From: RPQJ01 sp963726665
GTDB taxonomy: Bacteria; Pseudomonadota; Gammaproteobacteria; Steroidobacterales; Steroidobacteraceae
Assembly: GCA_963726665.1 (NCBI GenBank)
Contig: CAVSDW010000012.1
Coordinates: 186,001 to 250,000 of the forward strand
Direction of reading: 5' to 3'
DNA: 64,000 bases
A program made the position numbers and the translations under genes. Positions 17,615-27,170 of this stretch are shown here, piece after piece. The stretch's first letter is position 1, and each line of letters starts with the position of its first letter. Under the pieces are notes generated by a model. The model was not told the origin of the DNA, did not search any database, and was given only the letters and a program-made list of their open reading frames with translations.

Positions 17615-19141
17615 ATGACGAACCCCGACATCATCGTCATCGGCGCGGGTCACAATGGCCTCGTGGCCGCCGCGTACCTCGCGAAGGCCGGCCGGAAGGT
17701 GCTGGTGCTCGAGCGCCGCGACGTGCCGGGCGGACAGCTGGCCGGCGACTCGCGCTCCGCGGCGTTCGCCTCGCAGCCGCTGCATCCGGGTGGCCGGCTG
17801 CGGCCAGACGTCGTTCGCGACCTCGGCCTCGCGAGTCACGGATACACGGGCGACTCAGCACCGGATGCCGCCTGTGTGTCGGTGCTGCCGGACGGCGGCA
17901 CGCTGCGCCTGTCCGCCAGCGCGACCGATGCCGCGACCCTGGAGTCCATCCGCCGCCTGTCGTCCCGCGACGCGGCGCGCTGGCCCGAGTTCGTCCAGTT
18001 CATGGACAAGGCCGCCGCCTTCCTGGAGGCCGCCCAGCGCACACCCATGCCGCGCATGGCCAACGCCGACATTCGTGCCGGTGGCTGGCCGCTGGCATCG
18101 CTCGGCTGGAAGCTGCGCAGGCTCGGCCGCAAGGACATGTTCCTGTTCATACGCTCCCTGCCGATGTCCGCGCAGGAGTTCGCCGAGGAATGGTTCGAGT
18201 CGGAGCCTCTCAAGGCCGCGCTCGGCGCGCTGGCCGTGCACGGCGTGACCATGGGCTCCATGTCCGCCGGCGGCGGCTACACGCTGATCCACAACTGGCT
18301 GAACCGGGGTGGACCCGCGCATCGACCGCACGCGGGTGGCGCGATGCGAATCACCGAGTCGCTCGCCGCGGCGCTGAAGGCTGCGGGCGGGCAGCTGCGC
18401 ACCGATTCCCCGGTGGCGCAGATTCTCGTCGAGCGGCAGCAGGTGCGCGGCGTGCGCCTCGAGAGCGGTGCGGAAATCGCGGCAAGCACCGTGGTGTCGG
18501 GCGCCGATCCGCGCCGGACACTGCTCGGCCTCGTGGGCGCGCCGGAACTTCCGCCGGAATTCGTGTGGCAGACGCAATCGATCAAGATGCGTGGCTCGGT
18601 GGCCAAAGTGCACGTCCGCACCGAGGGCGGCCACGGGCTGCCCGAAGGCACGCTCATCGTCGCGCCGACGATCAAGTACCTGGAACGGGCGTACGACGCG
18701 GCCAAGTACGGCGAGATCTCACGCGAGCCCTACGTCGAAATCACGACCTCGGGCGACGTCGTTTCGATCCACTTCCAGTTCGCGCCGTATCACCTGAGAA
18801 ACGGCGACTGGCGCGAGCAGCGCGGGTCGCTCGAGCGACTGGCGATCGACACCGTCGCCGCTGCGTTCCCCGGTTTCCGGGAGCGCGTGCGCGAGGTCCA
18901 GTCGATCACGCCGCTCGACCTCGAGCAGGCCTGGGCGCTGACCGAGGGCGACCTGAATCATGGCCAGCTGCTGCTCGACCAGCTGTTCTTCATGCGCCCC
19001 ATGCCGGGCTGGTCGGACCATCGTACGCCGATCGACGGGCTCTACCTGTGCGGCAGTGGCGTTCATGGTGGCGGCGGCGTGAGCGGTGTCGGCGGCCGAA
19101 ATGCCGCAAGTCGTGTTCTTGCGGCGCGCCCGGGCGGCTGA
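17615..19141 (+). CDS. FAD-dependent oxidoreductase, phytoene-desaturase/PYROXD2-like (copy 2)
   Basis: This 508-residue paralogue of the preceding gene starts at ATG 17615. It has the dinucleotide motif VIGAGHNGLVAAAYLAKAGR and the acidic ribose-binding end LVLERRDVPGGQ. The C-terminal FAD site is LYLCGSGVHGGGGVSGVGG. It differs from copy 1 in the substrate-facing middle region, so specificity has probably diverged. It converges on the APC permease gene across a 30-base gap. Together with the GcvT-like gene it forms a plus-strand three-gene unit facing the minus-strand catabolic operon. Confidence 0.85.
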   Translation: MTNPDIIVIGAGHNGLVAAAYLAKAGRKVLVLERRDVPGGQLAGDSRSAAFASQPLHPGGRLRPDVVRDLGLASHGYTGDSAPDAACVSVLPDGGTLRLSASATDAATLESIRRLSSRDAARWPEFVQFMDKAAAFLEAAQRTPMPRMANADIRAGGWPLASLGWKLRRLGRKDMFLFIRSLPMSAQEFAEEWFESEPLKAALGALAVHGVTMGSMSAGGGYTLIHNWLNRGGPAHRPHAGGAMRITESLAAALKAAGGQLRTDSPVAQILVERQQVRGVRLESGAEIAASTVVSGADPRRTLLGLVGAPELPPEFVWQTQSIKMRGSVAKVHVRTEGGHGLPEGTLIVAPTIKYLERAYDAAKYGEISREPYVEITTSGDVVSIHFQFAPYHLRNGDWREQRGSLERLAIDTVAAAFPGFRERVREVQSITPLDLEQAWALTEGDLNHGQLLLDQLFFMRPMPGWSDHRTPIDGLYLCGSGVHGGGGVSGVGGRNAASRVLAARPGG

Positions 19142-19171
19142 GCCGCCCCGCCGCGCTGGCGATCCCTTCCA

Positions 19172-20506
19172 CTACGCCGCGGCGGCGACCTTGGTGCGTC
19201 GGCGCAGCACGGCATAGAACGGCAGCCCGGCCAGGCCCAGGGCCACCGCCCACAGGAACGGCTCGTGGCCCATGCCCGCGAGCGCGAAGATCGTGTACGC
19301 GGTGCCGAGCACGCCGAGCACGAGCAGGTCACGCGGCGTCCTGAGGCCCCGCCTCCAGGCCACCGCGAGCGCCAGCGCGCAGAACATGTAGAGCGGCATG
19401 TTCGCTGCGGTCACCACCAGCGTCAGGAACGTGAATCCCTGCACCAGCGACTGGTTGCCGCTGTAGCTCATGAGCACCATCACGGTCGCAAGCACCGCGG
19501 TCGCGAGCAGACCGGCCACCGGCGCGCCCCGCCCGTTCTGCGCAGCAAGCGCGCGCGGCAGCAGCCCGTGTGTCGCCATGGTCCGCGTGAGCTCCCCGAC
19601 CAGCAGCGTCCAGCCGTTCAGTGCGCCGAGACCGCTCACGACCACGAACACCGCGAGCCAGCGCCCGCTGCCTGCGTGCAGGTAACGGTCCAGCAGGTCG
19701 GCGAAGGGCGCCGTGGAGGCCGCGAGCTCATCCTGGGGAATCAGCATGATCGCGACCGCGGAGACTGCGACGTAGATGCCCGCCGTGAGCAGCGTGCCCA
19801 CCATGGTCGCGCGTGGGATCACCCGGGCCGCGTCGCGGACGCGACCTGCCGGGACCGCGGCCGACTCGACCCCCGTCATCGCGTACACGGAGAGCGTCGA
19901 GGCTGCCATCAGCGCCCCGAACGTCACGGGCGTGGAAGGCACGTGCTGCGTGTACGTGCCCGGATCGGCGACCAGGAGCCATACGCCGAGCAGGATCACC
20001 GCCGCCATGGGCAGGAGCTTGAGCGCCGTCGTGACCACCTGCACACGCCCGCCGGCGAGCGCGCCCATCAGGTTGACCACGACGAAGAACCACAATGCCG
20101 CCACCGCAGGCACCGCCGGCGGCAAAGCGCCCAGCGCAGGCACGACAGCCTGCAGATAGCCCACCACTCCCACTGCGAGCGCGGCATTCGTCATCCAGCA
20201 GCAGATCCAGTAGCACCAAAGCGCGAAGAACGCCGGCCACTCACCGAGCGTCGAGCGGAGATAGACGTACGGTCCGTCGGCGTCGGGGAAGATCCGCGCC
20301 AGCCGCGCAAACACCCGCGCCAGCACCGTCATGCCGGTGACGGTGATGCCCCAGCCGATGAGCGCATTGAATCCGTACGGGGCCAGCGACGCCGGCAGCA
20401 AAAAGATCCCCATGCCAATGGTGTTCCCGATCACCAGGGCCGTGCACATCCAGAAGCCGAGCTCTTTCCCGGCCTTCGCGACCGGCACCGCGCCGTGCTC
20501 GCTCAC
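19172..20506 (-). CDS. APC-family amino acid/amine permease
   Basis: This 444-residue inner-membrane transporter has about 12 hydrophobic spans. The first helix carries TALVIGNTIGMGIFLLPASL, the unwound GxG segment that binds the amino group in APC transporters. The GTG at 20506 is chosen because it overlaps the Rieske gene stop as GTGA and has AGGAG eight bases upstream; the longer frame would run through that gene. It resembles the arginine/agmatine-type and putrescine-type antiporter branch more than sugar carriers. As last gene of the catabolic operon it probably imports the substrate or exchanges it for a product. Confidence 0.85.
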   Translation of the reverse strand: MSEHGAVPVAKAGKELGFWMCTALVIGNTIGMGIFLLPASLAPYGFNALIGWGITVTGMTVLARVFARLARIFPDADGPYVYLRSTLGEWPAFFALWCYWICCWMTNAALAVGVVGYLQAVVPALGALPPAVPAVAALWFFVVVNLMGALAGGRVQVVTTALKLLPMAAVILLGVWLLVADPGTYTQHVPSTPVTFGALMAASTLSVYAMTGVESAAVPAGRVRDAARVIPRATMVGTLLTAGIYVAVSAVAIMLIPQDELAASTAPFADLLDRYLHAGSGRWLAVFVVVSGLGALNGWTLLVGELTRTMATHGLLPRALAAQNGRGAPVAGLLATAVLATVMVLMSYSGNQSLVQGFTFLTLVVTAANMPLYMFCALALAVAWRRGLRTPRDLLVLGVLGTAYTIFALAGMGHEPFLWAVALGLAGLPFYAVLRRRTKVAAAA

Positions 20507-21618
20507 CGTGACCGCTCCTGGATCCCGCGATCCCTTGCATACGCTTCCCGCAGCCGCTCGTGGAAGTGCCACACGCCCTTCTCGCGCTTCGGGCTCAGCC
20601 GGCCGGCGTCGTAGAATCCGGAGGCGAGACCCCTCTGCACCGATTCGCAGATGACGATGTCCTCATGCTGGACCGCGTCACTGAACGCCCGATCCTCGTC
20701 GATCCTGGCCATCGCGGCCGGGTCCGGCAGGTAGTAATAGTCGAACTCGACGCGGCAGCGCTCCGGCCCGAGCGGCAGGATCCTGTTGGTCTGCATGCGC
20801 CCGGGCATCACGTTCAGCATGACGTTGGGGTAGATGAAGAAATACAGCGCCTCGCCGTCGCCGTACACCGCATCGGCATTGCGCAGCGGCGAATGCTGCA
20901 GCGAATACCAGTCGAAGAGTTCCACTTCGTACGCGCGGTAATCCAGCAGTCGTGAAAGCCCCGGGTGCACCAGCGGCAGGTGGTAACCCTCGAGGAAGTT
21001 GTCCACGTAGGCCTTCCAGTTGCAGGCCACCTCGAAGACGTCACGGCGAGTGAACCTCATGGTGGCCAGGTCGACCGGCGCGATGCGCTCGGAGATGCCC
21101 GAGTAAACCCTGTCGAAGTCGGGCACGTCCTCATGCAGCGCCACGAACACGAGGCCCTGCCATTCGCGTACCCGCAGCGGCGGCAGGCGGATATCTCCCG
21201 CGTCGAAATCCGCGGCGTCCTGCATTTCCGGGGCGCCGATCAAGCGCCCCTCCTGGTCGTAGAGCCAGCCGTGGTACTTGCAGCGCAGGCTCTGCATGCC
21301 CTTGCCGCTGCAGTTGGCCAGCGGCCCGGCCCGGTGCCGGCAGACGTTCGGGAACGCCCGCAGCACGCCGTCGCGGCCCCGCAGCAGGATCACCGGCGTT
21401 CCAGCGACGACCTCGACCACGTGGTCGCCGGGCTCCATGAGCTGCTCGCGATGCGCGACGAGTTGCCACGAGTGCCCGAAGACGGCGCGCCGATCCGCCT
21501 CGTACGCGTCGGCGCCGAATAGTGCCGCGACATCGAGGGCGTGGGCCCTGCGCAGCGCCTCAGGCAGGGGCCTGGTCGTCGTGGGATTCATCGAGGGAAG
21601 TTCCTTCGTGGAGGTCAT
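20503..21618 (-). CDS. Rieske non-heme iron oxygenase, alpha subunit
   Basis: The 371-residue oxygenase has an N-terminal Rieske 2Fe-2S domain with C93-x-H95 (CRHRAG) and C113-x-x-H116 (CKYHGW). Its C-terminal catalytic domain has H213 and H218 in DNFLEGYHLPLVHPG. The spacing and the CNWKAYVDNFLEGYH block match the GbcA/CMO/stachydrine-demethylase side of the family, which act on quaternary amines, as well as some aromatic hydroxylases. No ferredoxin or reductase gene is in the operon, so electrons must come from elsewhere. The start overlaps the preceding stop as ATGA. The context of aminotransferases, ALDH and a GcvT-like protein favours an amine substrate (inference). Confidence 0.88.
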   Translation of the reverse strand: MTSTKELPSMNPTTTRPLPEALRRAHALDVAALFGADAYEADRRAVFGHSWQLVAHREQLMEPGDHVVEVVAGTPVILLRGRDGVLRAFPNVCRHRAGPLANCSGKGMQSLRCKYHGWLYDQEGRLIGAPEMQDAADFDAGDIRLPPLRVREWQGLVFVALHEDVPDFDRVYSGISERIAPVDLATMRFTRRDVFEVACNWKAYVDNFLEGYHLPLVHPGLSRLLDYRAYEVELFDWYSLQHSPLRNADAVYGDGEALYFFIYPNVMLNVMPGRMQTNRILPLGPERCRVEFDYYYLPDPAAMARIDEDRAFSDAVQHEDIVICESVQRGLASGFYDAGRLSPKREKGVWHFHERLREAYARDRGIQERSR

Positions 21619-24200
21619 TTGCGGCCGCGGTCGGCCGCAAGCACGGCGTAGGCTTCACGCGCACGCGCCAGGTAGTCGAGCGTCGACTGCTTTTCGCGAT
21701 CGTCGTTGTAGTCGTCGCTGCGCGCCCGGGCCTCGTCGATGGTCCGGTCCAGCCAGGTGACGAAGTACGCGGCATCATTCCTGGCGTCGGGCCGCGGCCC
21801 GAATCCCTCGACGTAGACCGGGCTCGTGGTCGCGTACGGGTAGATGTCGAGCACCAGCGGGTCGGCGTGGTCGTTCCACGCGCGCAGGAGGATCCAGCCG
21901 TCGCCCTGCGACCTCGAGGTCGCCCTCGCCGTCGAAGCTGCGACGGTCCCCAGATAGCGAGAATGCGCGCAGCACCTTGCCGTTCTGCACGATCTCGAGG
22001 TGATCGACAGCGACCGGCGAGCGCATCGCGACCTTGAAGTGTGTCCCGGCTCCCGAGCGGTACCGCCTTTCAGCGTGTCGCCCGGCTTCGCACCGCCGAT
22101 CTCGAGGCCGAGCAGCGGTCCATTGCTCGCAAAGCTCCGGCCGTCCTTGAGCGCGACGCGTGCCGCCTCCGGGTCGAGCGAACCGCCGGTGTCCAGGAAG
22201 ACGCGATTGAGACCCACCGGACCGCGCAGCGACGCGTAGTTCGCCATCGCGTCCGTGCCCGCGCCCGCGGGCAGCCGGAATCCCAGGTTGAGCAGGCGGT
22301 ACCAGACATCCGCCGTCGCGCGGTGGTCCGAGAACGCCACGATCTCGAGATAGTCGACCTTGCCCTCGATCACGTCGGCCGGCAATTCATGGCTCAGCGA
22401 CTTTTCCTTGTCCGGCACCACCGGGAAATCGAACGGGTGCACGTAGCCCACGAGCCCGCCCTGCGCGTGCGCGAGGTCGGCAATCACGCCGTTGTATGGA
22501 TACGGGCTCGCCATCGCGGTGTGACGGTACGCGGCGAAGTCCGGCGTGATGAGGTGATCGGACAGGTACAGGAGTCCGAGGTGCCCCCAGAAGCTGGTGT
22601 GGAATTCCTGCGCCTGCATGATGACGACGTTGTCCCGGCTTGCAGGGTCCTTGCCCGGGCGGAAGCGGGCGATGTCCGGCACACGCTCTTCCTTGTTCAC
22701 TATGACGTTGTAGACGAGGTTCAGGTCCTCGGCCTCGGCCTGCGCGGCCAGGTGCTCCGGCGTGTTGCGGTACTGGCCGCCGTAGTTCATGTGCACGTGC
22801 AGGTCGGCGCTGACGAAGCGCCCGAATCCAGGCGGCAGCTCCTGGCGCACGAGCTCCGCGCGCAGGCTCGAGTCGCGCCCGGCCTCGACGTCGATCGTCC
22901 CCGTCCACGGCTTCGTCGCAAATCCGTGCTGGACCGTGACGGTCACGGCACCCGCCGGCACCTCGAGCTCGCACGGTGGCGAGCAGTGGAAGTAGTGCGT
23001 CTCCTGCGCTTGCCTGCTGCGGTCGAATCCGTCATCCCCGTGCATCCAGGCATCGCGTGGCGCATAGGCGCGCCCGTCGCTCGCCGAGCACGGAGACTCG
23101 TGCCGCCGTCGGGCGTCCCGCGGAATCGACGACGTCGATCCTGAGCCGCCCCCGCGGCGTCATGTAGCGCAGCTCGGTCGCGACGATCTCGCGGCGCGCG
23201 CCGCCGACGACGTCCTGGACCACCAGCGACGTGTTGCCGTGCTCGTTGCTGACGTAGAGAACTCGCGCGCCGTCCGGCGACCATCGTGCGTTACGGTTGT
23301 CGTAGTCGCCGAAGGTGAGCGGCAGTGGTGCGGCGCCGGTCCGTGGTGGTGAGCCAGAGCTGGTGCCACTGCCGGCCGTGGTAGCTGCTGTAGAGAAGCC
23401 GCCGTCCGGACGGCGCCTGCTCCGGGTGCGCGCTCCAGGTCGTCTCCTCGCGCAACACCATGCGCGGCGAGGCCGGATTGGCCACGGTCACGGCCCACAG
23501 GTCGCCCGATCCCCAGGCAACTTCCGGGTTGCTGACGTAGAAGACCGTCGAGCCGTCCGGCGACCACGAGGGATTCACCGCGTGATCGAAGGCCGAGTAG
23601 TAGTAGCGGTCGATCTTGCTGCGGCGCTCACCGAGCAGCGGGCGCGCATCGTGCAGTCCCGAAGCGTCGAGGTCGGCGAGGTAGAGATTGAAGTGCCCGG
23701 TTCCCCGGGTCGAGACCCACGCGAGCCTGCGTCCGTCGGGCGAGAGCCGCGGCTCGACGTTCACGTCGCCACCGGACGTGAGCCGGGCCTCCCGGCCGCT
23801 TGCGAGGTCGAGACGCCAGAGCTCGACCGCGGCACCGTCGTAGCGGGCGAACACGACGAATCGCCCGTCGCGCGACACGTCCGGCTGGTAGTCGTAGGCG
23901 CCCCGGGCGTGCGTGATCTCGGCCGCCGTGGTCGAGTCGATCGCCTGCATCCAGAGCGAGCCACCCATGCTGTAGACGAGCCCGGCCGCCGTCCGGCATG
24001 AAGCTCGCCGCGGACGGACCGGTCGTGAGCTGCGGCAGGTAGAGTTCGCGCCAGTAGTAGCTGTGCGGCAGGTCCACCTGCTTCGCCACGGGCTCGCGAT
24101 CGGCGCGTGCCTCGCCGCCCACGGCAAGGCCAGCGAGCGCCACCAGCGACGCAAGCGCCAGCGCGCCGCGCCTGTCGGTCTCAAGTCTTGCGTCCCGCAA
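21615..24200 (-). pseudogene. TolB-propeller plus CehA/McbA-type PHP metallohydrolase, frameshifted
   Basis: Joined across frames this is a protein of about 860 residues. A signal peptide follows a TTG start at 24200 (ALALASLVALAGLAVGGEA). Next come WD40/TolB-like beta-propeller blades with VNPSWSPDGSTVFYVSN-type repeats. A C-terminal PHP metallohydrolase domain has DLHVHMNYGG, AHAQGGLVGYVHPFDFPV and AGAGTDAM, as in CehA/McbA carbamate hydrolases. Frame changes lie near 23987, 23338, 23084, 22046 and 21903; at least four are +1. Protein conservation is otherwise high. It overlaps GabT by 20 bases upstream and the Rieske gene by 4 bases downstream, so it is embedded in the operon. It is therefore likely meant to be functional, and the breaks may be sequence errors. 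Confidence 0.8.
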
Positions 24201-25509
24201 GCGCCTCGTCGAGGCTCACGCGCAGCAACTGCACGGCCTCGTCGATCTCCGCCGCGGTCACGCAGAGCGGCGGCATGAAGCGCAGCGTGCTCACGCCGCA
24301 GGAGAGCAGGATCAGCCCGTTGTGGTAGCCGCGTGTGACGAACGCATCGCACAGCGCCCTTGCCGGCGCACGCTCGGGACCCGGCTCGATCAACTCCATT
24401 CCAATCATCAGCCCCTGGCCGCGGACCTCGCCGATGCACGGGTAGTCGCGCGCCATTTCGCGCAGACGCCCCATGAAATGCTCGCCCATGCGTGCCGCGT
24501 TCGACATGTATTCGCGCTTCACCAGGTCGATGGTGGCGATCGCGGCCGCACAGCTGATCGGGTTGCCGCCATAGGTGTTGCCGTGCGCACCCCTCGCCCA
24601 CTTCTCCATGATCGAACGCTTCGCAATCACCGCGCCGATCGGCAGTCCAGAGCCCAGGCCCTTGGCGCTGGTCACGATGTCGGGGCGCACGCCCCAGTGC
24701 TCGATCGCGAACATGCGGCCGGTGCGGCCGATGCCGGACTGCACTTCGTCGCAGATGAGCAGGATGCCGTGTTCGTCGCAGAGCGCGCGCAGGCCTGCCA
24801 GGAAGCCGGCGGGCGGAACGAGGTAGCCGCCCTCGCCCTGGAGCGGCTCGACCAGGATGGCTGCGACCTCGGACGGCGGCACGTTGCGCTCGAAGAGCAT
24901 GCGGATGTAGTCGAGCACCGCCTTGCCCTGGTCGGCACCCGCGAGCAGCGGCCGGTAGGTGTTCGGGTACGGCACGTGCGTAACGCCGGGCATCGTCGGT
25001 GCGAAGCCCTTCTGCTGCGTGTACTTGCTCGAGGTGAACGACAGCGATCCCATGGTCCGGCCGTGGAAGCCGCCCAGGAAGCCGATGAATCTCGGCCGGC
25101 CCGTCACGTAGCGCGCGAGCTTGATCGCTCCCTCGACGGCCTCCGTGCCCGACTGGCCGAGAAAGCTCATGACCGGCTCGCCCATCGGGGCGATGTCCGC
25201 GATGCGCTCGTTCAGCGCCGTGAAATTCTCGTGCCAGTAGTCGCTCGAGATGTGCAGGAACTTGTCCGCCGCGCTCTTTACCGCGTCAACGACCTCGGGG
25301 TGTGCGTGCCCCGTGGCGCAGACGGCGATGCCCGCGGCGAAGTCGAGGAAGCGATTGCCGTCCACGTCCCACACCTCCGTGCCGCGCCCATGGGACATCA
25401 CGAACGGGTAGTCGCGCGGGTACGAAGGCGAGGCGACAACCCGGTCGCGTTCGAGCAGCGCGCGCGCCTTGGGGCCCGGAAGCTCGGTCTTGATGTGTTG
25501 GTTGCGCAC
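24181..25509 (-). CDS. GabT/acetylornithine-type class III aminotransferase
   Basis: This 442-residue PLP enzyme uses a GTG start with AAGGAGAT six bases upstream. It shows the class III fold: FLGQSGTEAVEGAIKLAR, GGFHGRTMGSLSFT, LICDEVQSGIGRTG and the PLP lysine in TSAKGLGSGLPIGA. Close relatives are 4-aminobutyrate and other omega-amino acid transaminases that yield a semialdehyde and glutamate or alanine. It lies 30 bases after the CoA-transferase B gene and upstream of the metallohydrolase in the same operon. With the ALDH and CoA-transferase it fits a route amine to semialdehyde to acid to acyl-CoA. Confidence 0.88.
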   Translation of the reverse strand: MRNQHIKTELPGPKARALLERDRVVASPSYPRDYPFVMSHGRGTEVWDVDGNRFLDFAAGIAVCATGHAHPEVVDAVKSAADKFLHISSDYWHENFTALNERIADIAPMGEPVMSFLGQSGTEAVEGAIKLARYVTGRPRFIGFLGGFHGRTMGSLSFTSSKYTQQKGFAPTMPGVTHVPYPNTYRPLLAGADQGKAVLDYIRMLFERNVPPSEVAAILVEPLQGEGGYLVPPAGFLAGLRALCDEHGILLICDEVQSGIGRTGRMFAIEHWGVRPDIVTSAKGLGSGLPIGAVIAKRSIMEKWARGAHGNTYGGNPISCAAAIATIDLVKREYMSNAARMGEHFMGRLREMARDYPCIGEVRGQGLMIGMELIEPGPERAPARALCDAFVTRGYHNGLILLSCGVSTLRFMPPLCVTAAEIDEAVQLLRVSLDEALAGRKT

Positions 25510-25539
25510 GATGATCTCCTTGCATTTGAGCGCAGTGTC

Positions 25540-26325
25540 TCACGCCGGAAGGCGCACGGGACGGGCGTGCGCCTCGCGCGTACGGGCATGCAGGTCGCGA
25601 AGCGCCGCGAGTTCCGCGGCGGCGGGCGGTTCGAGCCGGTCGACCTCGGCGGCCACCCGCAGGGGCCATCCGACGGCAGCGCGGGCCTCCTCCACGGTTG
25701 CCTCGGGAAACAGCGCGCGAAGTTCCAGTTCGCGTGTCGCCGGCTCCGGCGCGAGGATGCCGAAGTCGGTGATCACCGAGCCCGGGCCGCCGCCGCGGGC
25801 GCCGCTTCGCTCGCGCGAGTCGCCGCCCTCGAGGAATCCCCCGCTGGTCCTGAAATCGAGCCGCTCGACGAAGCTTCGCTTCGTCGCCTTCAGCATCACG
25901 AACGTCTGGCGCGCGTGCGCGGCGATTTCGGTCGCCCCGCCCGCCCCGGGCAGCCGCGTCGCGGGCGAATCGTAGGGCCCGATCACCGTGCTGTTCAGGT
26001 TTCCGTAGCGGTCGACCTGCGCAGCCCCGAGGAATCCCACGTCCACCCTGCCGGCCTGCAGGTAGTAACTGAAGATCTCCGGCAGCGGCACCACGCAACT
26101 CGCCGTCTCGGCGAGTTCGCCGTCGCCGATCGAGAGCGGCAGAACGTCTGGACGAGTGCCGATGGTGCCCGACTCGTAGATGAGCACGATGCCTGGCGCG
26201 TGCGTGAGTCGCGCGAGGTTGCAGGCGGCGCTCGGCAGTCCGATGCCCACGAAGCACACGCAGCGGTCACGGAGCAGCCGCGACGCGGCCACGGTCATCA
26301 TCTCGTCGCGCGACCAGCCGCTCAC
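25540..26325 (-). CDS. CoA-transferase family I, subunit B (GctB/IpdB-like)
   Basis: This 261-residue protein of the glutaconate/IpdB CoA-transferase beta family carries CVCFVGIGLPSAACNLARL near the start, ESGTIG, and GFLGAAQVDRYGNLNSTVIG. The ATG overlaps the stop of subunit A (ATGA), as usual for obligate heteromers. The pair would move CoA from acetyl- or succinyl-CoA onto a carboxylic acid, or act as a ring-opening hydrolase as IpdAB does. The catalytic glutamate of this class sits in the ESG motif. Which acid is used is unknown. Confidence 0.85.
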   Translation of the reverse strand: MSGWSRDEMMTVAASRLLRDRCVCFVGIGLPSAACNLARLTHAPGIVLIYESGTIGTRPDVLPLSIGDGELAETASCVVPLPEIFSYYLQAGRVDVGFLGAAQVDRYGNLNSTVIGPYDSPATRLPGAGGATEIAAHARQTFVMLKATKRSFVERLDFRTSGGFLEGGDSRERSGARGGGPGSVITDFGILAPEPATRELELRALFPEATVEEARAAVGWPLRVAAEVDRLEPPAAAELAALRDLHARTREAHARPVRLPA

Positions 26326-27170
26326 GCCGCAGCCCCCAGGCTCGACAGGAACTCGCGATGGTCGCGGCTTCCGAGCACGTGCCGCTGCATCCAGGACATG
26401 AAGTCTCCGCGTTCGCGCGCAATCGCATCCCAGCGCTGGTAGAAGGCGTTGTCACGGCCGTAGTAGCCCTGCGCGTACGCCGGATAGGCGCCGCCGGGAC
26501 AGTGCACGACCGCGCTCACCACCCAGTGCGGCAGCACGATCGAGTTCATCGCGGGCGGCAACGACTCCACGACCTCCTCCACGGTGACCACCAGCGAGCG
26601 CGCCGCGAGCGCCGCCTCGCGCTGCGCGCCCACGATGCCGTGCAGCGCGACGTTGCCCTCGCGGTCCGCTCGCTGCGCGTGCAGGACCGTGACGTCGGGG
26701 TTGATCGCCGGCACCGCGGCGAGCCGCTCTCCCGTGAACGGGCACTCGACGCTGCGGATCCTCGGATTGACCGTCACGAGGTCGGTCCCGATGTAGCCGC
26801 GCAGCATGCCGAACGGCAGGCGCGCAGCGCCCGCGCAGTACGCAGCCGCCATTCCGGCGTGCGTGTGCTCGTCGAGCTCGAGCGGCGACGGCCATTCCTT
26901 CTCGACGGCGTCACGCAGCCTGTGCAGCGAGCCCACGCCCGGGTTGCCGCCCCAGGAGAACGTGAGCCGGCTCGCGCAGCCCATGCCGATCATCTGGTCG
27001 TAGACGAGATCGGGCGTCATGCGCACGAGGTGCAGGTCGCGCCTCGCCTGCCGGATGATCTCGTGCCCCGCCGCGAACGGGATCAGGTGCGTGAAGCCCT
27101 CGAGGGCGACGCACGCGCCATCGGGCACGTACTGCTCGATGGCGGCGGCAAGCGACAGGAACTGCGTCAT
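26322..27170 (-). CDS. CoA-transferase family I, subunit A (GctA/IpdA-like)
   Basis: This 282-residue partner of the downstream subunit B starts at ATG 27170 within the ATGA overlap of the aldehyde dehydrogenase stop. The family signatures are VALEGFTHLIPFAAGHEIIR and TFSWGGNPGVGSLHRLRDA, with an acetyl-CoA-binding like GMLRGYIGTDL. Longer in-frame sequence upstream is the shadow of the ALDH gene. Family members include glutaconate CoA-transferase and IpdA. Because it is bracketed by aminotransferases and an aldehyde dehydrogenase, activation of a short dicarboxylate is a reasonable guess. Confidence 0.85.
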   Translation of the reverse strand: MTQFLSLAAAIEQYVPDGACVALEGFTHLIPFAAGHEIIRQARRDLHLVRMTPDLVYDQMIGMGCASRLTFSWGGNPGVGSLHRLRDAVEKEWPSPLELDEHTHAGMAAAYCAGAARLPFGMLRGYIGTDLVTVNPRIRSVECPFTGERLAAVPAINPDVTVLHAQRADREGNVALHGIVGAQREAALAARSLVVTVEEVVESLPPAMNSIVLPHWVVSAVVHCPGGAYPAYAQGYYGRDNAFYQRWDAIARERGDFMSWMQRHVLGSRDHREFLSSLGAAA

